DNA of 64,000 nt from Streptomyces sp. NBC_01197 (lineage in GTDB: Bacteria > Actinomycetota > Actinomycetes > Streptomycetales > Streptomycetaceae), in NCBI RefSeq assembly GCF_036010505.1, contig NZ_CP108569.1:2668001-2732000 (forward strand). The letters run 5' to 3'. Below are positions 1 to 9,871 of this stretch, in pieces. The stretch's first letter is position 1; each line of letters starts with the position of its first letter. The notes beneath the pieces are model-generated. The model did no database searches, was not told the DNA's origin, and saw only the letters and a program-made list of their open reading frames with translations. Both the position numbers and the translations under genes were made by a program.

Positions 1-1113
1 GCAGAGTCGGTCGAGCACAACCTCGCCCTCATGGAGACGTACTCCACACGGCACGGCCTCGCCTTCGCCCCGCACGGCAAGACGTCGATGGCCCCGCAGC
101 TCTTCGACCGGCAGGCCGAGCACGGCGCGTGGGGCATCACCCTCGCCGTCCCGCACCAGGTACGGGTCGCCCGCGCCTTCGGGGTGGCGCGGATCTTCGT
201 GGCCAACGAGATCGTGGACGCCCCCGCGCTGCGCTGGATCGCCGCCGAACTGGCCGCCGACCCCTCCTTCCGCTTCATCTGCTACGTCGACTCGGTACGC
301 GGGGTCGAGCTGATGGACGAGGCGCTGCGCGGCTCCACCCGCCCGCTCGACGTGGTGGTGGAGCTGGGCGCGGGCGACGGTGCGCGGACCGGCGTACGGA
401 CCCCGGCCGGGTGCGCGGCCGTCGCCGACGCGGTGGCCGCGACGGACACCCTGCGGCTGGTGGGCGTCGCCGGTTACGAGGGCGAGGTGCCCGACGCCGA
501 CGGCGAGGGGGTGTGCGCCTGGCTGCGCGAACTGGTCGCGCTGGCAGCCGACTTCGACCGGGCGGGACGCTTCGCGGGCCTGGACGAGATCGTGCTGAGC
601 GCGGGCGGCAGCGCCTGGTTCGACGCGGTGGCGGACGTCTTCGCCGAGGTCCCCGCGCTCTCCGTCCCCGTACTGAAGCTGCTGCGCTCCGGCGCGTACG
701 TCTCGCACGACGACGGCCACTACAAGCATCTGACGCCCTTCAACCGGGTGCCGTCCGAGGGCGCGCTCCAGCCCGCCTTCCGGCTCTGGGCGCAGGTCGT
801 CTCACGACCCACCGGGGAGCAGGCGTTCGTCAACGCGGGCAAGCGGGACGCGGCGTACGACCTCGACCTGCCGCAGGCGCAGGCCGTCCGCGACGCGCGC
901 ACCGGCGAGGTACGCCCCGCCACCGGTATCACCCTCACCGGCCTCTCCGACCAGCACGGCTGGCTGCGCACCACCGGTGAGGCGCGCCTTGAGGTCGGCG
1001 ACTGGGTGGGGCTCGGGCTCTCGCACCCCTGCACCTCCTTCGACAAGTGGCAGCTGATCCCGCTCGTTGAGGCGGACGGCACGGTCACGGACTACATCCG
1101 TACGTACTTCTGA
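1..1113 (+). CDS. Amino acid deaminase, D-serine dehydratase-like (5' truncated)
   Basis: PLP enzyme of the D-threonine aldolase/D-serine dehydratase fold (alanine racemase-like barrel), usually named amino acid deaminase. It is expected to act on a D-hydroxy-amino acid or related substrate in the cytoplasm. The frame is open from base 1, so the true start lies upstream; about 370 codons are visible. The N-terminal segment APHGKTSM carries the likely PLP lysine. The C-terminal SHPCTSFDKW holds the His-x-Cys pair that binds zinc in eukaryotic D-serine dehydratase. It is 64 bp before a D-aminoacylase gene on the same strand, which suggests a D-amino acid utilisation pair. The substrate cannot be read from the sequence. 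Confidence 0.85.
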   Translation, partial: AESVEHNLALMETYSTRHGLAFAPHGKTSMAPQLFDRQAEHGAWGITLAVPHQVRVARAFGVARIFVANEIVDAPALRWIAAELAADPSFRFICYVDSVRGVELMDEALRGSTRPLDVVVELGAGDGARTGVRTPAGCAAVADAVAATDTLRLVGVAGYEGEVPDADGEGVCAWLRELVALAADFDRAGRFAGLDEIVLSAGGSAWFDAVADVFAEVPALSVPVLKLLRSGAYVSHDDGHYKHLTPFNRVPSEGALQPAFRLWAQVVSRPTGEQAFVNAGKRDAAYDLDLPQAQAVRDARTGEVRPATGITLTGLSDQHGWLRTTGEARLEVGDWVGLGLSHPCTSFDKWQLIPLVEADGTVTDYIRTYF

Positions 1114-1177
1114 GCGGACCGCGGGGGGAAATCAGGCAGCGCAGGGCAAGGCAGCACAGGGCAAGGGAGCAAGAGTC

Positions 1178-2782
1178 ATGGATCTCGTCATCCGCGACGT
1201 CCGGGTCGTGGACGGAACCGGCGGCGCCTCGTACCGCGCCGACGTAGCCGTAGACGGCGGCCGCATCACATCCATCGTCCGCGAGGGCTCCGGCCAACGG
1301 CCCAGTGCGCCAAGGGTGGTCGACGCGCACGGGCTCGCCCTGTCGCCCGGCTTCATCGACATGCACGCCCACTCCGACCTGGCTCTGCTGCGCGACCCCG
1401 GCCACGAGGCGAAGGCCGCGCAGGGCGTGACGCTGGAAGTACTCGGCCAGGACGGCCTGTCGTACGCACCGGTCGACGACCGCACCCGCGCCGAGGTCCG
1501 CCGGGCCATCACCGGGTGGAACGGCGACGGTTCGGACATCGACTTCGACTGGCACACCGTCGGCGGCTATCTGGACCGGCTCGACCGGGGCATCGCGGTG
1601 AACGCGGCGTATCTGATCCCGCAGGGCACCCTGCGGATGTACGCGATGGGCTGGGACGACCGGCCCGCCACCCCGGCCGAGACCGAGCGGATGAAGCAGC
1701 TGGTGGCCGAGGGCATGGAGCAGGGCGCCGTCGGCATGTCGTCGGGGCTCACCTACACGCCGGGCATGTACGCGGACGACGCCGAACTCACCGAACTCTG
1801 CCGGGTGGTGGCCTCCTACGGCGGCTACTACTGCCCGCACCACCGCAGTTACGGCACCGGCGCGCTCCAGGCGTACCAGGAGATGGTCGGCCTCACCCGG
1901 GCCGCGGGCTGCGCGCTCCACCTCGCCCACGCCACCATGAACTTCGGCGTGAACAAGGGGAAGGCACCCGAGCTGCTCGCCCTGCTGGACCAGGCGCTGG
2001 AGGACGGCGCTGACATCTCCCTCGACACCTACCCGTACACCCCGGGCTGCACGACGCTCGTCGCCATGCTCCCCAGCTGGGCGAGCGAGGGCGGCCCCGA
2101 CGCGATCATGGGGCGGCTCAGGGACGAGGAGACGGCCCGGAAGATCCGCCAGGTCATGGAGGTCGAGGGCGCCGACGGCTGCCACGGGGTGCCCATCGAG
2201 TGGGACGCCATCGAGATCTCCGGGGTGTCCGACCCCGCGCTGAGCGGCTATGTCGGGCGGACCGTCGCGGCCAGTGCGCACGAGCGCGGCGAGGAGCCGT
2301 GGGTGACCGCGCGGCGGCTGCTGATCGAGGACCGGCTCGGTTCGACGATCCTCCAGCACGTCGGCCACGAGGAGAACGTCCGGCTGATCATGGGCCACCG
2401 AGTGCACACCGGCGGCAGCGACGGGATCCTCCAGGGCGACAAGCCGCACCCGCGCGCGTACGGCACCTTCCCGCAGTACCTGGGCCGGTACGTGCGGGAG
2501 CTGGGCGTGCTGTCCCTGGAGGAGTGCGTGGCGCACCTCACCTCACGCCCGGCGGCCCGGCTGCGCCTGCCCGACCGCGGTCTGGTCCGCGAGGGCTACC
2601 GCGCCGACCTGGTCCTCTTCGACCCGAAGACGGTCGCGGCGGGCTCCACGTTCGAGGCCCCGCGCGCCCTGCCGACCGGTATCCCGCATGTCCTGATCGA
2701 CGGCCGCTTCGTGATCGAGGACGGCCGCCGCACGGACGTGCTCGCGGGGCGCTCGGTCCGCCGTACACCCGGCCGGCCCTGA
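1178..2782 (+). CDS. N-acyl-D-amino-acid deacylase (D-aminoacylase)
   Basis: Amidohydrolase-superfamily enzyme of 534 aa that removes the acyl group from N-acyl-D-amino acids. The frame stays open further upstream, but ATG 1178 has a good ribosome site (AAGGGAG) and starts with MDLVIRDVRVVDGTGG, the usual beginning of this family. Metal ligands are visible: HAHSDL near residue 70, LHLAHATMN, the DISLDTYPY strand, and HTGGSDGILQ, which carries the catalytic Asp. Length fits D-aminoacylases (480-540 aa). The gene follows the deaminase-like gene closely, so the freed D-amino acid could be the substrate of that neighbour. This coupling is inferred from proximity. Confidence 0.9.
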   Translation: MDLVIRDVRVVDGTGGASYRADVAVDGGRITSIVREGSGQRPSAPRVVDAHGLALSPGFIDMHAHSDLALLRDPGHEAKAAQGVTLEVLGQDGLSYAPVDDRTRAEVRRAITGWNGDGSDIDFDWHTVGGYLDRLDRGIAVNAAYLIPQGTLRMYAMGWDDRPATPAETERMKQLVAEGMEQGAVGMSSGLTYTPGMYADDAELTELCRVVASYGGYYCPHHRSYGTGALQAYQEMVGLTRAAGCALHLAHATMNFGVNKGKAPELLALLDQALEDGADISLDTYPYTPGCTTLVAMLPSWASEGGPDAIMGRLRDEETARKIRQVMEVEGADGCHGVPIEWDAIEISGVSDPALSGYVGRTVAASAHERGEEPWVTARRLLIEDRLGSTILQHVGHEENVRLIMGHRVHTGGSDGILQGDKPHPRAYGTFPQYLGRYVRELGVLSLEECVAHLTSRPAARLRLPDRGLVREGYRADLVLFDPKTVAAGSTFEAPRALPTGIPHVLIDGRFVIEDGRRTDVLAGRSVRRTPGRP

Positions 2783-2821
2783 GCGGCCACCACCGTCCGG
2801 GCCGGGAGGCCCCACCGGACC

Positions 2822-2856
2822 GCGGCCCGTCCTGCACCCCCGGCAGGACGGGCCGC
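2822..2856 (+). terminator. Hairpin terminator after D-aminoacylase
   Basis: Perfect 14-bp inverted repeat (2822-2835 and 2843-2856) with a 7-nt loop, 40 bp after the D-aminoacylase stop. No long T-run follows, which is normal in Streptomyces. Confidence 0.75.
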
Positions 2857-2926
2857 TTCCGTGCAGCTCCCCCCTGTGGGGGAAAACACCAGGCCGTCGC
2901 CGATATGTCACCGTAAGGTTGCGGAC

Positions 2927-4138
2927 ATGCAGGTGATCCAGTCAACGAAGCTCGCCAACGTCTGTTACGAGATCCGGGGTCCGGTTCTCGACGAGGCAAT
3001 GCGGCTGGAGGCAGCAGGTCACCGCATCCTCAAACTCAACACCGGCAACCCGGCCGCCTTCGGTTTCGAGTGCCCGCCGGAAATCCTGGAGGACATGCTC
3101 CGCAACCTCGGCGACGCGCACGGCTACGGCGACGCCAAGGGGCTGCTGTCCGCCCGCCGCGCGGTGATGCAGCACTACCAGACCAAGGGCATCGAGCTGG
3201 GCGTCGAGGACATCTACCTCGGCAACGGCGTCTCCGAGCTGATCCAGATGTCGATGCAGGCGCTGCTCGACGACGGCGACGAGGTGCTCGTACCGGCCCC
3301 GGACTATCCGCTGTGGACCGCGTCGGTCTCGCTGGCGGGCGGCACGGCCGTGCACTACCGCTGCGACGAGCAGGCGGACTGGATGCCGGACCTCGCCGAC
3401 ATCGAGCGGAAGGTCACCGACCGCACCAAGGCGATCGTGATCATCAACCCGAACAACCCGACGGGCGCGGTCTACGACGACGAGCTGCTGCGGGGCATCG
3501 CCGACATCGCCCGCCGTCACTCCCTGACCATCTGCTCGGACGAGATCTACGACCGGATCCTCTACGACGGCGCCACGCACACACCGACGGCGGCCATCGC
3601 CCCCGACCTGATGGTCCTGACCTTCAACGGTCTCTCCAAGAACTACCGGGTGGCCGGGTTCCGCTCCGGCTGGATGGCGGTGTGCGGGCCGAAGGCGCAC
3701 GCCTCCTCGTACATCGAGGGCCTGACGATCCTGGCGAACATGCGGCTCTGCGCCAACATGCCGTCCCAGCACGCGGTGGCCACGGCGCTCGGCGGCCGGC
3801 AGTCGATCGAGGATCTGGTGCTGCCGGGCGGGCGCATCCTGGAGCAGCGCGACACCGCGTACGAGCTGCTGACGCAGATCCCCGGGGTGACCTGCGTCAA
3901 GCCCAAGGGGGCGCTGTATCTCTTCCCGCGTCTGGACCCGAAGGTCTACAAGGTGAAGGACGACCGGCAGATGGTGCTCGACCTGCTGCGCGCCGAGAAG
4001 ATCATGGTGGTGCACGGCACGGGGTTCAACTGGCCGGAGCCGGACCACTTCCGCATTGTGACGCTGCCCACGGCGAAGGAGCTGGAGGACGCGGTGACGC
4101 GGATCGGGACCTTCCTGGACGGCTACTCGCAGCGGTAG
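2927..4138 (+). CDS. alaA: Glutamate-pyruvate (alanine) aminotransferase
   Basis: Fold-type I class I/II aminotransferase of 403 aa, close along its whole length to E. coli AlaA (YfbQ): pyruvate + glutamate to alanine + 2-oxoglutarate in the cytoplasm. Diagnostic blocks are LNTGNPAAFGFECP near residue 30, VIINPNNPTGAVYDDE, the Schiff-base lysine K238 in FNGLSKNYRVAGFR, and RLCANMPSQHA. ATG 2927 matches the E. coli N-terminus; an in-frame ATG at 2861 lies just after the preceding hairpin and would add 22 residues without family support. It stands alone, downstream of a terminator, so it probably has its own promoter in 2857-2926. Confidence 0.92.
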   Translation: MQVIQSTKLANVCYEIRGPVLDEAMRLEAAGHRILKLNTGNPAAFGFECPPEILEDMLRNLGDAHGYGDAKGLLSARRAVMQHYQTKGIELGVEDIYLGNGVSELIQMSMQALLDDGDEVLVPAPDYPLWTASVSLAGGTAVHYRCDEQADWMPDLADIERKVTDRTKAIVIINPNNPTGAVYDDELLRGIADIARRHSLTICSDEIYDRILYDGATHTPTAAIAPDLMVLTFNGLSKNYRVAGFRSGWMAVCGPKAHASSYIEGLTILANMRLCANMPSQHAVATALGGRQSIEDLVLPGGRILEQRDTAYELLTQIPGVTCVKPKGALYLFPRLDPKVYKVKDDRQMVLDLLRAEKIMVVHGTGFNWPEPDHFRIVTLPTAKELEDAVTRIGTFLDGYSQR

Positions 4139-4238
4139 CCGGCACCCTCCGGGGGCGATCCGAGGCCGGACCGAGGCCGGATCGGCCAGGGTTCACGGGA
4201 GGGGGCACTCCGTCAGCACTTCGCGACCTGGCTCAACT

Positions 4239-4253
4239 TTAGACAGAATCTAA
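4239..4253. promoter_or_regulatory. Inverted repeat TTAGA-N5-TCTAA, Fur/PerR-like candidate operator
   Basis: AT-rich inverted repeat in an otherwise very GC-rich stretch, about 50 bp upstream of the 4301 start. It overlaps a possible -10 (TAATAT, 4251-4256). The 15-bp layout resembles the 7-1-7 boxes of Fur-superfamily regulators such as PerR/CatR, but only the outer five bases of each arm match, so the assignment is tentative. Confidence 0.4.
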
Positions 4254-4300
4254 TATAGGACGCTAGGATGGAGTCCTGCCCGCGAGGAGGAGGCCATCCC

Positions 4301-4687
4301 ATGTACGAACCGATCCGCACCAAGTCGGTCCACACGGTGGCCGAGGGGTCCGCAGCCGCCGGCTATCCCCGCCGCAGCCGCGACGAGGAGCTGGACATCC
4401 AGCTCGCGGGCCATCTGGCCGCACTCCTCGCGGTGACGGACGAACTGGGCCTGGCGGCCGAGGGCGACCGCATCGCGGAGCAGGTGGCCAGGTTGCGCGG
4501 CGCCCCGCCGGTCCGGCACGCAGGCCTCAGCAACGCCTCCCCCGCCGACCTGCACGCACGGGCCCACCACCTGGCCGGCCGCGCCCTTCTGGTGGCGGCA
4601 TCCCGCGCGGACACCGCGGTGGCGATCCTCTCGGCGGAGCGGATGGACGCCCACCTGGCGGCACGGCACCTCGCCGGCGCCCACTGA
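4301..4687 (+). CDS. SCO4983-like conserved Streptomyces protein
   Basis: Small 128-aa protein of unknown function that I recognise as the SCO4983 family of Streptomyces (recalled, not searched). It starts MYEPIRTKSVHTV; ATG 4301 follows a strong GAGGAGGAGG site, and an in-frame ATG at 4268 lacks one. It is mostly alpha-helical, with a conserved SRDEELDIQLAGHLAALL helix near residue 30 and alternating Ala/Arg/His helices after it. There is no signal peptide or membrane segment. An AT-rich inverted repeat lies in its promoter. It converges on pckG across a strong terminator. No enzymatic motif is visible. Confidence 0.8.
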   Translation: MYEPIRTKSVHTVAEGSAAAGYPRRSRDEELDIQLAGHLAALLAVTDELGLAAEGDRIAEQVARLRGAPPVRHAGLSNASPADLHARAHHLAGRALLVAASRADTAVAILSAERMDAHLAARHLAGAH

Positions 4688-4763
4688 CCGGCCCCGGTTC
4701 GCGGGCCGCGGAGGCGCGCGGACCGGGCGCCACCAACCCACCCCGCTCCTCGCCCGGCAAAAT

Positions 4764-4805
4764 GGCCCGGCCCCCGAAGCCAGGACTGGCTTCGGGGGCC
4801 GGGCC
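4764..4805. terminator. Bidirectional terminator between SCO4983-like gene and pckG
   Basis: Perfect 20-bp inverted repeat (4764-4783 and 4786-4805) separated by 2 nt, between two convergent genes. It is long enough to serve both. Confidence 0.85.
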
Positions 4806-4902
4806 GTACGCGGCGGGCCTGGGATGACCCCACAGGTCAGGGCGGATGTCGGGTGGACCCGCCGCGCGGCTCAAGCAGGGCTCCGGACGGAGCCCGCCGG
4901 GC

Positions 4903-6735
4903 TCAGCCCAGGCGCTTCACCAGCGACCGGTACTCGTCCCACAGCTCCTTCGGCGCGTGGTCGCCGAACGTGTTGAGGTGCTCGGGGATCAGCGCCGCCT
5001 CCTCGCGCCAGACGTCCTTGTCCACCGTGAGCAGGAAGTCCATGTCGGCTTCCGAGACGTCCAGGCCCTTGGTGTCGAGCGCACCCTTGGCCGGCAGGAC
5101 ACCGATGGGGGTCTCGACGCCCTCGCCCTTGCCCTCCAGACGCTCGACGATCCACTTCAGGACGCGGCTGTTCTCGCCGAACCCGGGCCAGACGAACTTG
5201 CCCGCTTCGTTCTTGCGGAACCAGTTGACGTAGTAGATCTTCGGAAGCTTCGCCGGGTCCTTGTCAGCACCGACCTTGACCCAGTGACCCATGTAGTCGC
5301 CCATGTTGTAGCCGCAGAACGGGAGCATGGCGAACGGGTCGCGGCGCAGCTCGCCGACCTTGCCCTCGGCGGCGGCCGTCTTCTCGGACGCGACGTTCGC
5401 ACCGAGGAAGACGCCGTGGTTCCAGTCGAAGGACTCGGTGACCAGCGGAACCGCCGAAGCGCGGCGGCCACCGAAGAGGATCGCCGAGATCGGCACACCC
5501 TTCGGGTCCTCCCACTCGGGCGCGATGATCGGGCACTGCCCGGCCGGGGTGGTGAAACGGGCGTTGGGGTGGGCGGCGGGGGTGCCGGACTCGGGCGTCC
5601 AGTCGTTGCCCTTCCAGTCCGTGAGGTGCGCGGGCGTCTCCTCGGTCATGCCCTCCCACCAGACGTCGCCGTCGTCGGTGAGCGCGACGTTGGTGAAGAC
5701 GGAGTTGCCCCACAGCGTCTTCATGGCGTTGGCGTTGGTCCGCTCACCCGTGCCGGGCGCGACTCCGAAGAAACCGGCCTCCGGGTTGATCGCGTACAGC
5801 TGGCCGTCCTCGCCGAAGCGCATCCAGGCGATGTCGTCGCCGATGGTCTCCACGGTCCAGCCGGAGATCGTCGGCTCCAGCATGGCCAGGTTCGTCTTGC
5901 CGCAGGCCGAAGGGAACGCAGCGGCAACGTACTTCGACTCACCGCGCGGCGGGGTCAGCTTCAGTACGAGCATGTGCTCGGCCAGCCAGCCCTCGTCCCG
6001 CGCCATCACGGACGCGATGCGCAGCGCGTAGCACTTCTTGCCGAGCAGGGCGTTGCCGCCGTACCCGGAGCCGTACGACCAGATCTCCCGGTCCTCGGGG
6101 AAGTGCGAGATGTACTTGGTGGAGTTGCACGGCCACGGCACGTCGGCCTCGCCGTCGGCGAGCGGGGCGCCCAGGGTGTGGACGGCCTTCACGAAGAAGC
6201 CGTCGGAGCCGAGCTCGTCCAGGACGTCCTGGCCCATGCGCGTCATCGTGCGCATCGAGACGGCGACGTACGCGGAGTCGGTGATCTCCACACCGATCGC
6301 GGAGAGCGGCGAGCCCACCGGGCCCATGCAGAACGGCACGACGTACATGGTGCGGCCGCGCATCGAGCCGCGGAACACACCGCCCTGGCCGCCCGAGCCG
6401 GAGAAGATCTCACGCATCTCCGCGGGAGCCTTCCAGCGGTTCGTCGGGCCGGCGTCCTCCTCCTTGGCGGAGCAGATGAACGTACGGTCCTCGACGCGCG
6501 CCACGTCCGACGGGTCGGATGCGGCGTAGTAGGAGTTCGGGCGCTTGATCGGGTCGAGTTTCTTGAACGTCCCCTTGGCCACGAGCTCGCCGCACAGGCG
6601 CTCGTACTCGGCTTCGGATCCGTCACACCAGACCACACTGTCCGGTTGCGTCAGCTCGGCGATCTCGTTCACCCACGAGATCAGTTCCTGGTGCTGGGTC
6701 GGAAGGACAGGGGGAGCCGCGATGTCGCGCGCCAC
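4903..6735 (-). CDS. pckG: Phosphoenolpyruvate carboxykinase (GTP)
   Basis: 610-aa cytoplasmic enzyme converting oxaloacetate + GTP to phosphoenolpyruvate + GDP + CO2, the entry to gluconeogenesis and an anaplerotic node. The GTP-type family is clear from [12 protein letters not shown] at residues 274-285 (P-loop with the reactive Cys278), the [20 protein letters not shown] block near 67, and full family length. The gene is monocistronic: divergent from a hemolysin III gene across 288 bp, and closed by a 20-bp terminator. Actinobacteria use this GTP form, in line with the rest of the window. Confidence 0.97.
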   Translation of the reverse strand: MARDIAAPPVLPTQHQELISWVNEIAELTQPDSVVWCDGSEAEYERLCGELVAKGTFKKLDPIKRPNSYYAASDPSDVARVEDRTFICSAKEEDAGPTNRWKAPAEMREIFSGSGGQGGVFRGSMRGRTMYVVPFCMGPVGSPLSAIGVEITDSAYVAVSMRTMTRMGQDVLDELGSDGFFVKAVHTLGAPLADGEADVPWPCNSTKYISHFPEDREIWSYGSGYGGNALLGKKCYALRIASVMARDEGWLAEHMLVLKLTPPRGESKYVAAAFPSACGKTNLAMLEPTISGWTVETIGDDIAWMRFGEDGQLYAINPEAGFFGVAPGTGERTNANAMKTLWGNSVFTNVALTDDGDVWWEGMTEETPAHLTDWKGNDWTPESGTPAAHPNARFTTPAGQCPIIAPEWEDPKGVPISAILFGGRRASAVPLVTESFDWNHGVFLGANVASEKTAAAEGKVGELRRDPFAMLPFCGYNMGDYMGHWVKVGADKDPAKLPKIYYVNWFRKNEAGKFVWPGFGENSRVLKWIVERLEGKGEGVETPIGVLPAKGALDTKGLDVSEADMDFLLTVDKDVWREEAALIPEHLNTFGDHAPKELWDEYRSLVKRLG

Positions 6736-6994
6736 GATTGCTCCAATGCACGTATTTGATGGGGTTGAGGGTTGTTCGCCCCTTGGGGGCTACGGCCCGG
6801 ATGCTTCGTAGCCGCTCATCCGGTGCCGCTCGCACTCATCTGATGATCCGCGCAATCCGCCCATCTGTCCAGAGGGTCTCTCACGTGAGCGTCGCCACTC
6901 TCGACACCGCCCGCGCCGATCCCGCCGTCCCCCGCTGCCCTGACCGTCCCCGCCATCCCCGCCATCACGAGCCCGGCCTACCGCGAACCCGGGA

Positions 6995-7017
6995 ACCTAC
7001 GGGTACGTAGGTAGCAT
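6995..7017 (+). promoter_or_regulatory. Inverted repeat plus -10-like hexamer, possible leaderless start of hemolysin III gene
   Basis: ACCTACG-GGTA-CGTAGGT (6995-7012) is a perfect 7-bp dyad. The hexamer TAGCAT (7012-7017) follows, and the ATG is at 7024, which would place transcription start at or next to the start codon. No ribosome site precedes the ATG. No good -35 is visible, so activator control or an extended -10 may apply. Confidence 0.4.
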
Positions 7018-7023
7018 CGCCAT

Positions 7024-7701
7024 ATGACTCCCGCCGCCCCAGAAGCGTCCGCGCTCACCCCGGAGAGCCTCCAGCCGGTGAAACCGCTGCTGCGCGGCTG
7101 GCTCCATGCCGGGATGTTCCCTGCGGTGATCGTCGCGGGGCTCGTGCTCGTGGCCCTCGCCGACTCCACCCGCGCCCGCGTCGCCTGCGCGATCTACATC
7201 CTCACCGCCTGCATGCTCTTCGGGGTGAGCGCCGTGTACCACCGCGGCACCTGGGGCCGCACCGGCGAGGCCATCCTGCGCAGGCTCGACCACGCGAACA
7301 TCTTCCTGATCATCGCGGGCACCTACACACCGCTGACGCTGCTCCTGCTGCCCGGGTCGACGGCCGCGCCGCTGCTCTGGGCGGTCTGGGGCGCGGCGCT
7401 CGCCGGAATAGCGTTCCGGGTCTTCTGGGTCGGTGCGCCGCGCTGGCTGTACACGCCCTGCTACATCGCGATGGGGTGGGCCGCGGTCTTCTTCCTGCCC
7501 GACTTCATGCGGGCGGGCGGGGTGGCCGTCCTCGTCTGCGTCATCGTCGGCGGGCTGCTCTACAGCGCGGGCGGCGTGATCTACGCGCTCAAGCGCCCGG
7601 ACCCGTCACCGCGCTGGTTCGGTTTCCACGAGGTGTTCCACTCGCTGACGCTGGCCGCGTTCATCACGCAGTACGTGGCGATCTCGCTGGTCGCCTACTG
7701 A
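7024..7701 (+). CDS. Hemolysin III / YqfA family membrane protein
   Basis: 225-aa polytopic inner-membrane protein of the hemolysin III/PAQR superfamily with about seven hydrophobic segments. Family blocks are visible: a first helix around AGMFPAVIVAGLVLVALADS, then VSAVYHRGTW with its conserved Ser/His, LDHANIFLIIAGTYTP, and a late GFHEVFHSLTLAA. The conserved Ser, Asp and His residues are those proposed to bind zinc in PAQR proteins. The molecular role of bacterial members is unsettled; the hemolysin name is historical. It appears monocistronic and possibly leaderless, and is closed by a hairpin shared with the convergent gene. Confidence 0.88.
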   Translation: MTPAAPEASALTPESLQPVKPLLRGWLHAGMFPAVIVAGLVLVALADSTRARVACAIYILTACMLFGVSAVYHRGTWGRTGEAILRRLDHANIFLIIAGTYTPLTLLLLPGSTAAPLLWAVWGAALAGIAFRVFWVGAPRWLYTPCYIAMGWAAVFFLPDFMRAGGVAVLVCVIVGGLLYSAGGVIYALKRPDPSPRWFGFHEVFHSLTLAAFITQYVAISLVAY

Positions 7702-7721
7702 CGGCCCCACCGCACACACCA

Positions 7722-7770
7722 GTGGCCGGGACCTGCCCCCTTCGGAGCGAAGGAGACGGGCCCCGGCCAC
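7722..7770. terminator. Bidirectional hairpin terminator
   Basis: GTGGCCGGG (7722-7730) pairs with CCCGGCCAC (7762-7770), with further pairing inside. It lies between convergent genes ending at 7701 and 7779. Confidence 0.7.
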
Positions 7771-7778
7771 AGTTGTCA

Positions 7779-9800
7779 CTACGCGCCCTGTTGCTGCCCG
7801 CCCAACTGCCCGGCCAGCACGGCCGGATCGGGCGTCGGCGCGCTGCAGGTGAAGTTCCGGCAGACGTACGCGGCGGCGCGCCCGTCGATCAGCGGCCGGT
7901 CCACGAGGAGCGGGAACTCGTCGCTGCCGCTCTCCCCCGCGGCGACCACCGCGCCCGGGGCGGTGGCCAGCAGGGCGGTGCGGTGCAGGGCCGACGTACC
8001 GGCGTCACCGGCGGGCCCCACGACCGCCACCTCGCGCGGCCCGTCGAGGGCGGCTTCCGCCACCGCCAGCCCCCAGCCGATGAAGCGCGGCGCCCGCGGG
8101 CCGAGCGCCTTCACCACACCGAGCGCCCGTTCGGCGGCGGTGCGATGGGCCTCGGAGCCGGTGTGCGCGGCGTACGAGAGCAGTGCTCCGGCGGCGGCGG
8201 TCCAGCCCGACGGGGTCGCACTGTCGGTCGGGTCCTGGGGGCGGCGGATCAGCGGCTCGGCGTCGTGCGCGGTGTCGTAGAGGGTGCCTTCCGCACCGGT
8301 GAACTGGTCGAGTACGAGATCGAGCAGGAATCCCGCGAACTCCAGCCAGACCCCTTCCCCGGTGACCCCGGCCAGCGCGAGGAACCCCTCGGCGACATCG
8401 GCGTAGTCCTCCAGGACACCGGAGTTGGCACCGGCCCGGCCGTCCCTGGACGTACGGGAGAGCCGGGCGCCGACGCCCATGTGCAGCCGCACCAGCAGAT
8501 CGGCGGCCTCGGTGGCGCGCTCGACCAGGTCGGGACGGTCGAAGTAGGCGCCGGTCTCGGCGAGGGCCGCGACGGCCAGGCCGTTCCACGCCGCGACGAC
8601 CTTGTCGTCCCGGCCGGGCCGGGGGCGCAGACTCCGCGCGGCGAGCAGCCGTTCGCGCAGCTCGGCGGGGACGTCGTCGCCCGGCAGCTGGAGGACGGAC
8701 GCACCCTCCTCGAACGTCCCCTCATCGGTGACCCCGTACAGCACCGCGGCCCGCTCACCGTCCTGCTCGCCCAGCGCCTCACGCAGCTGGGCCGGTGTCC
8801 AGACGTAGTAGGCACCCTCGACATGCCGGCCGTCCGCGTCCTCACTGTCGGCGTCCAGCGCGGAGGCGAACCCGCCCTCAGGGGTACGCAGTTCGTTGGC
8901 GATGAAGTCGGCGGTCTCCAGGGCCACTCGGCGTGCCAGATCCGATCCGGTGGTCCGCCAGAGGTGTGCGTACACGCGGCAGAGCAGGGCATTGTCATAG
9001 AGCATTTTTTCGAAATGGGGCACTTTCCACTCCCGGTCCACGGAGTACCGCGCGAACCCGCCGCCGAGTTGGTCGTACATCCCGCCGCGTGCCATGGCTT
9101 CGCAGGTGTCGGCGGCCATCTGGAGGGCGCCGTCGGAACCGGTACGTGCGTGGTGGCGCAGCAGGAACTCGACGGCCATGGACGGCGGGAACTTGGGCGC
9201 GCCGCCGAACCCGGCGTTGCCGGCGTCGTATTCGCGGGTCAGCGCGAGCAGCGCCCGCGCGAGGTCGTCCGCGCCGGGCGGGCCGCCCGCCGTCTGAGTG
9301 AGGGAGCGGCCCGCCAGATCCTCCACCACCTTGGCGGCGACCCCGTTCACCTCGCCGCGCCGGTCGGTCCAGGCAGCTGTGACGCCTTCGAGCACCTGCC
9401 GGAAGGACGGCATTCCATGGCGGGACTCGGGCGGGAAGTAGGTACCGAAGTAGAAGGGCTCCCCGTCCGGCGTCATGAACACGGACATGGGCCAGCCACC
9501 CTGCCCGGTGGCGGCCTGGACGGCCTCCATGTAGACGGCGTCCACATCGGGCCGCTCCTCGCGGTCCACCTTGACGGACACGAAGTGCTCGTTCAGGTAC
9601 GCGGCGGTCTCACCGTCCTCGAAGGACTCGTGCGCCATGACGTGACACCAGTGGCAGGCGCTGTACCCCACACTCAGGAAGACGGGGACATCCCGCCGCC
9701 GGGCCTCCTCGAAGGCCTCCGGCGTCCAGGGCCACCAGTCGACCGGATTGTCAGCATGCTGAAGCAGATAAGGCGAGGTCACACCAGCCAGCCGGTTCAT
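7779..9800 (-). CDS. Thioredoxin-domain (DUF255/YyaL) protein
   Basis: 673-aa cytoplasmic protein of the YyaL/SPATA20 family: an N-terminal thioredoxin-like domain (about residues 1-170) followed by an alpha/alpha-barrel resembling N-acylglucosamine 2-epimerases (about 190-600). Family signatures are [14 protein letters not shown] at 9-22, the CHWCHVM redox motif with Cys49 and Cys52, DREERPDVD, and [13 protein letters not shown]. Members are widespread but their biochemical function is unknown; a thiol-dependent redox or sugar-binding role is only suggested by the folds. Single gene, convergent with hemolysin III. The 124 bp between its start and the next gene contains a tandem repeat. Confidence 0.9.
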   Translation of the reverse strand: MNRLAGVTSPYLLQHADNPVDWWPWTPEAFEEARRRDVPVFLSVGYSACHWCHVMAHESFEDGETAAYLNEHFVSVKVDREERPDVDAVYMEAVQAATGQGGWPMSVFMTPDGEPFYFGTYFPPESRHGMPSFRQVLEGVTAAWTDRRGEVNGVAAKVVEDLAGRSLTQTAGGPPGADDLARALLALTREYDAGNAGFGGAPKFPPSMAVEFLLRHHARTGSDGALQMAADTCEAMARGGMYDQLGGGFARYSVDREWKVPHFEKMLYDNALLCRVYAHLWRTTGSDLARRVALETADFIANELRTPEGGFASALDADSEDADGRHVEGAYYVWTPAQLREALGEQDGERAAVLYGVTDEGTFEEGASVLQLPGDDVPAELRERLLAARSLRPRPGRDDKVVAAWNGLAVAALAETGAYFDRPDLVERATEAADLLVRLHMGVGARLSRTSRDGRAGANSGVLEDYADVAEGFLALAGVTGEGVWLEFAGFLLDLVLDQFTGAEGTLYDTAHDAEPLIRRPQDPTDSATPSGWTAAAGALLSYAAHTGSEAHRTAAERALGVVKALGPRAPRFIGWGLAVAEAALDGPREVAVVGPAGDAGTSALHRTALLATAPGAVVAAGESGSDEFPLLVDRPLIDGRAAAYVCRNFTCSAPTPDPAVLAGQLGGQQQGA

Positions 9801-9871
9801 ACGGTCAGCCTCTCACAGCGACCAGCGACCGTCCCTGCGGAACCATCTGACAGTGCTGTCTCCTCCTGCTC

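Noticed and set aside
4846..6759. 637-codon open frame on the plus strand opposite pckG
   Set aside because: High-GC antisense shadow: low-complexity Arg/Gly/Ala/Val composition and no family motif, while the minus strand encodes a perfect PEPCK.
7024..7701. Hemolysin function for the hemolysin III protein
   Set aside because: The name is historical; no toxin evidence and the protein is a conserved seven-helix PAQR-type membrane protein.
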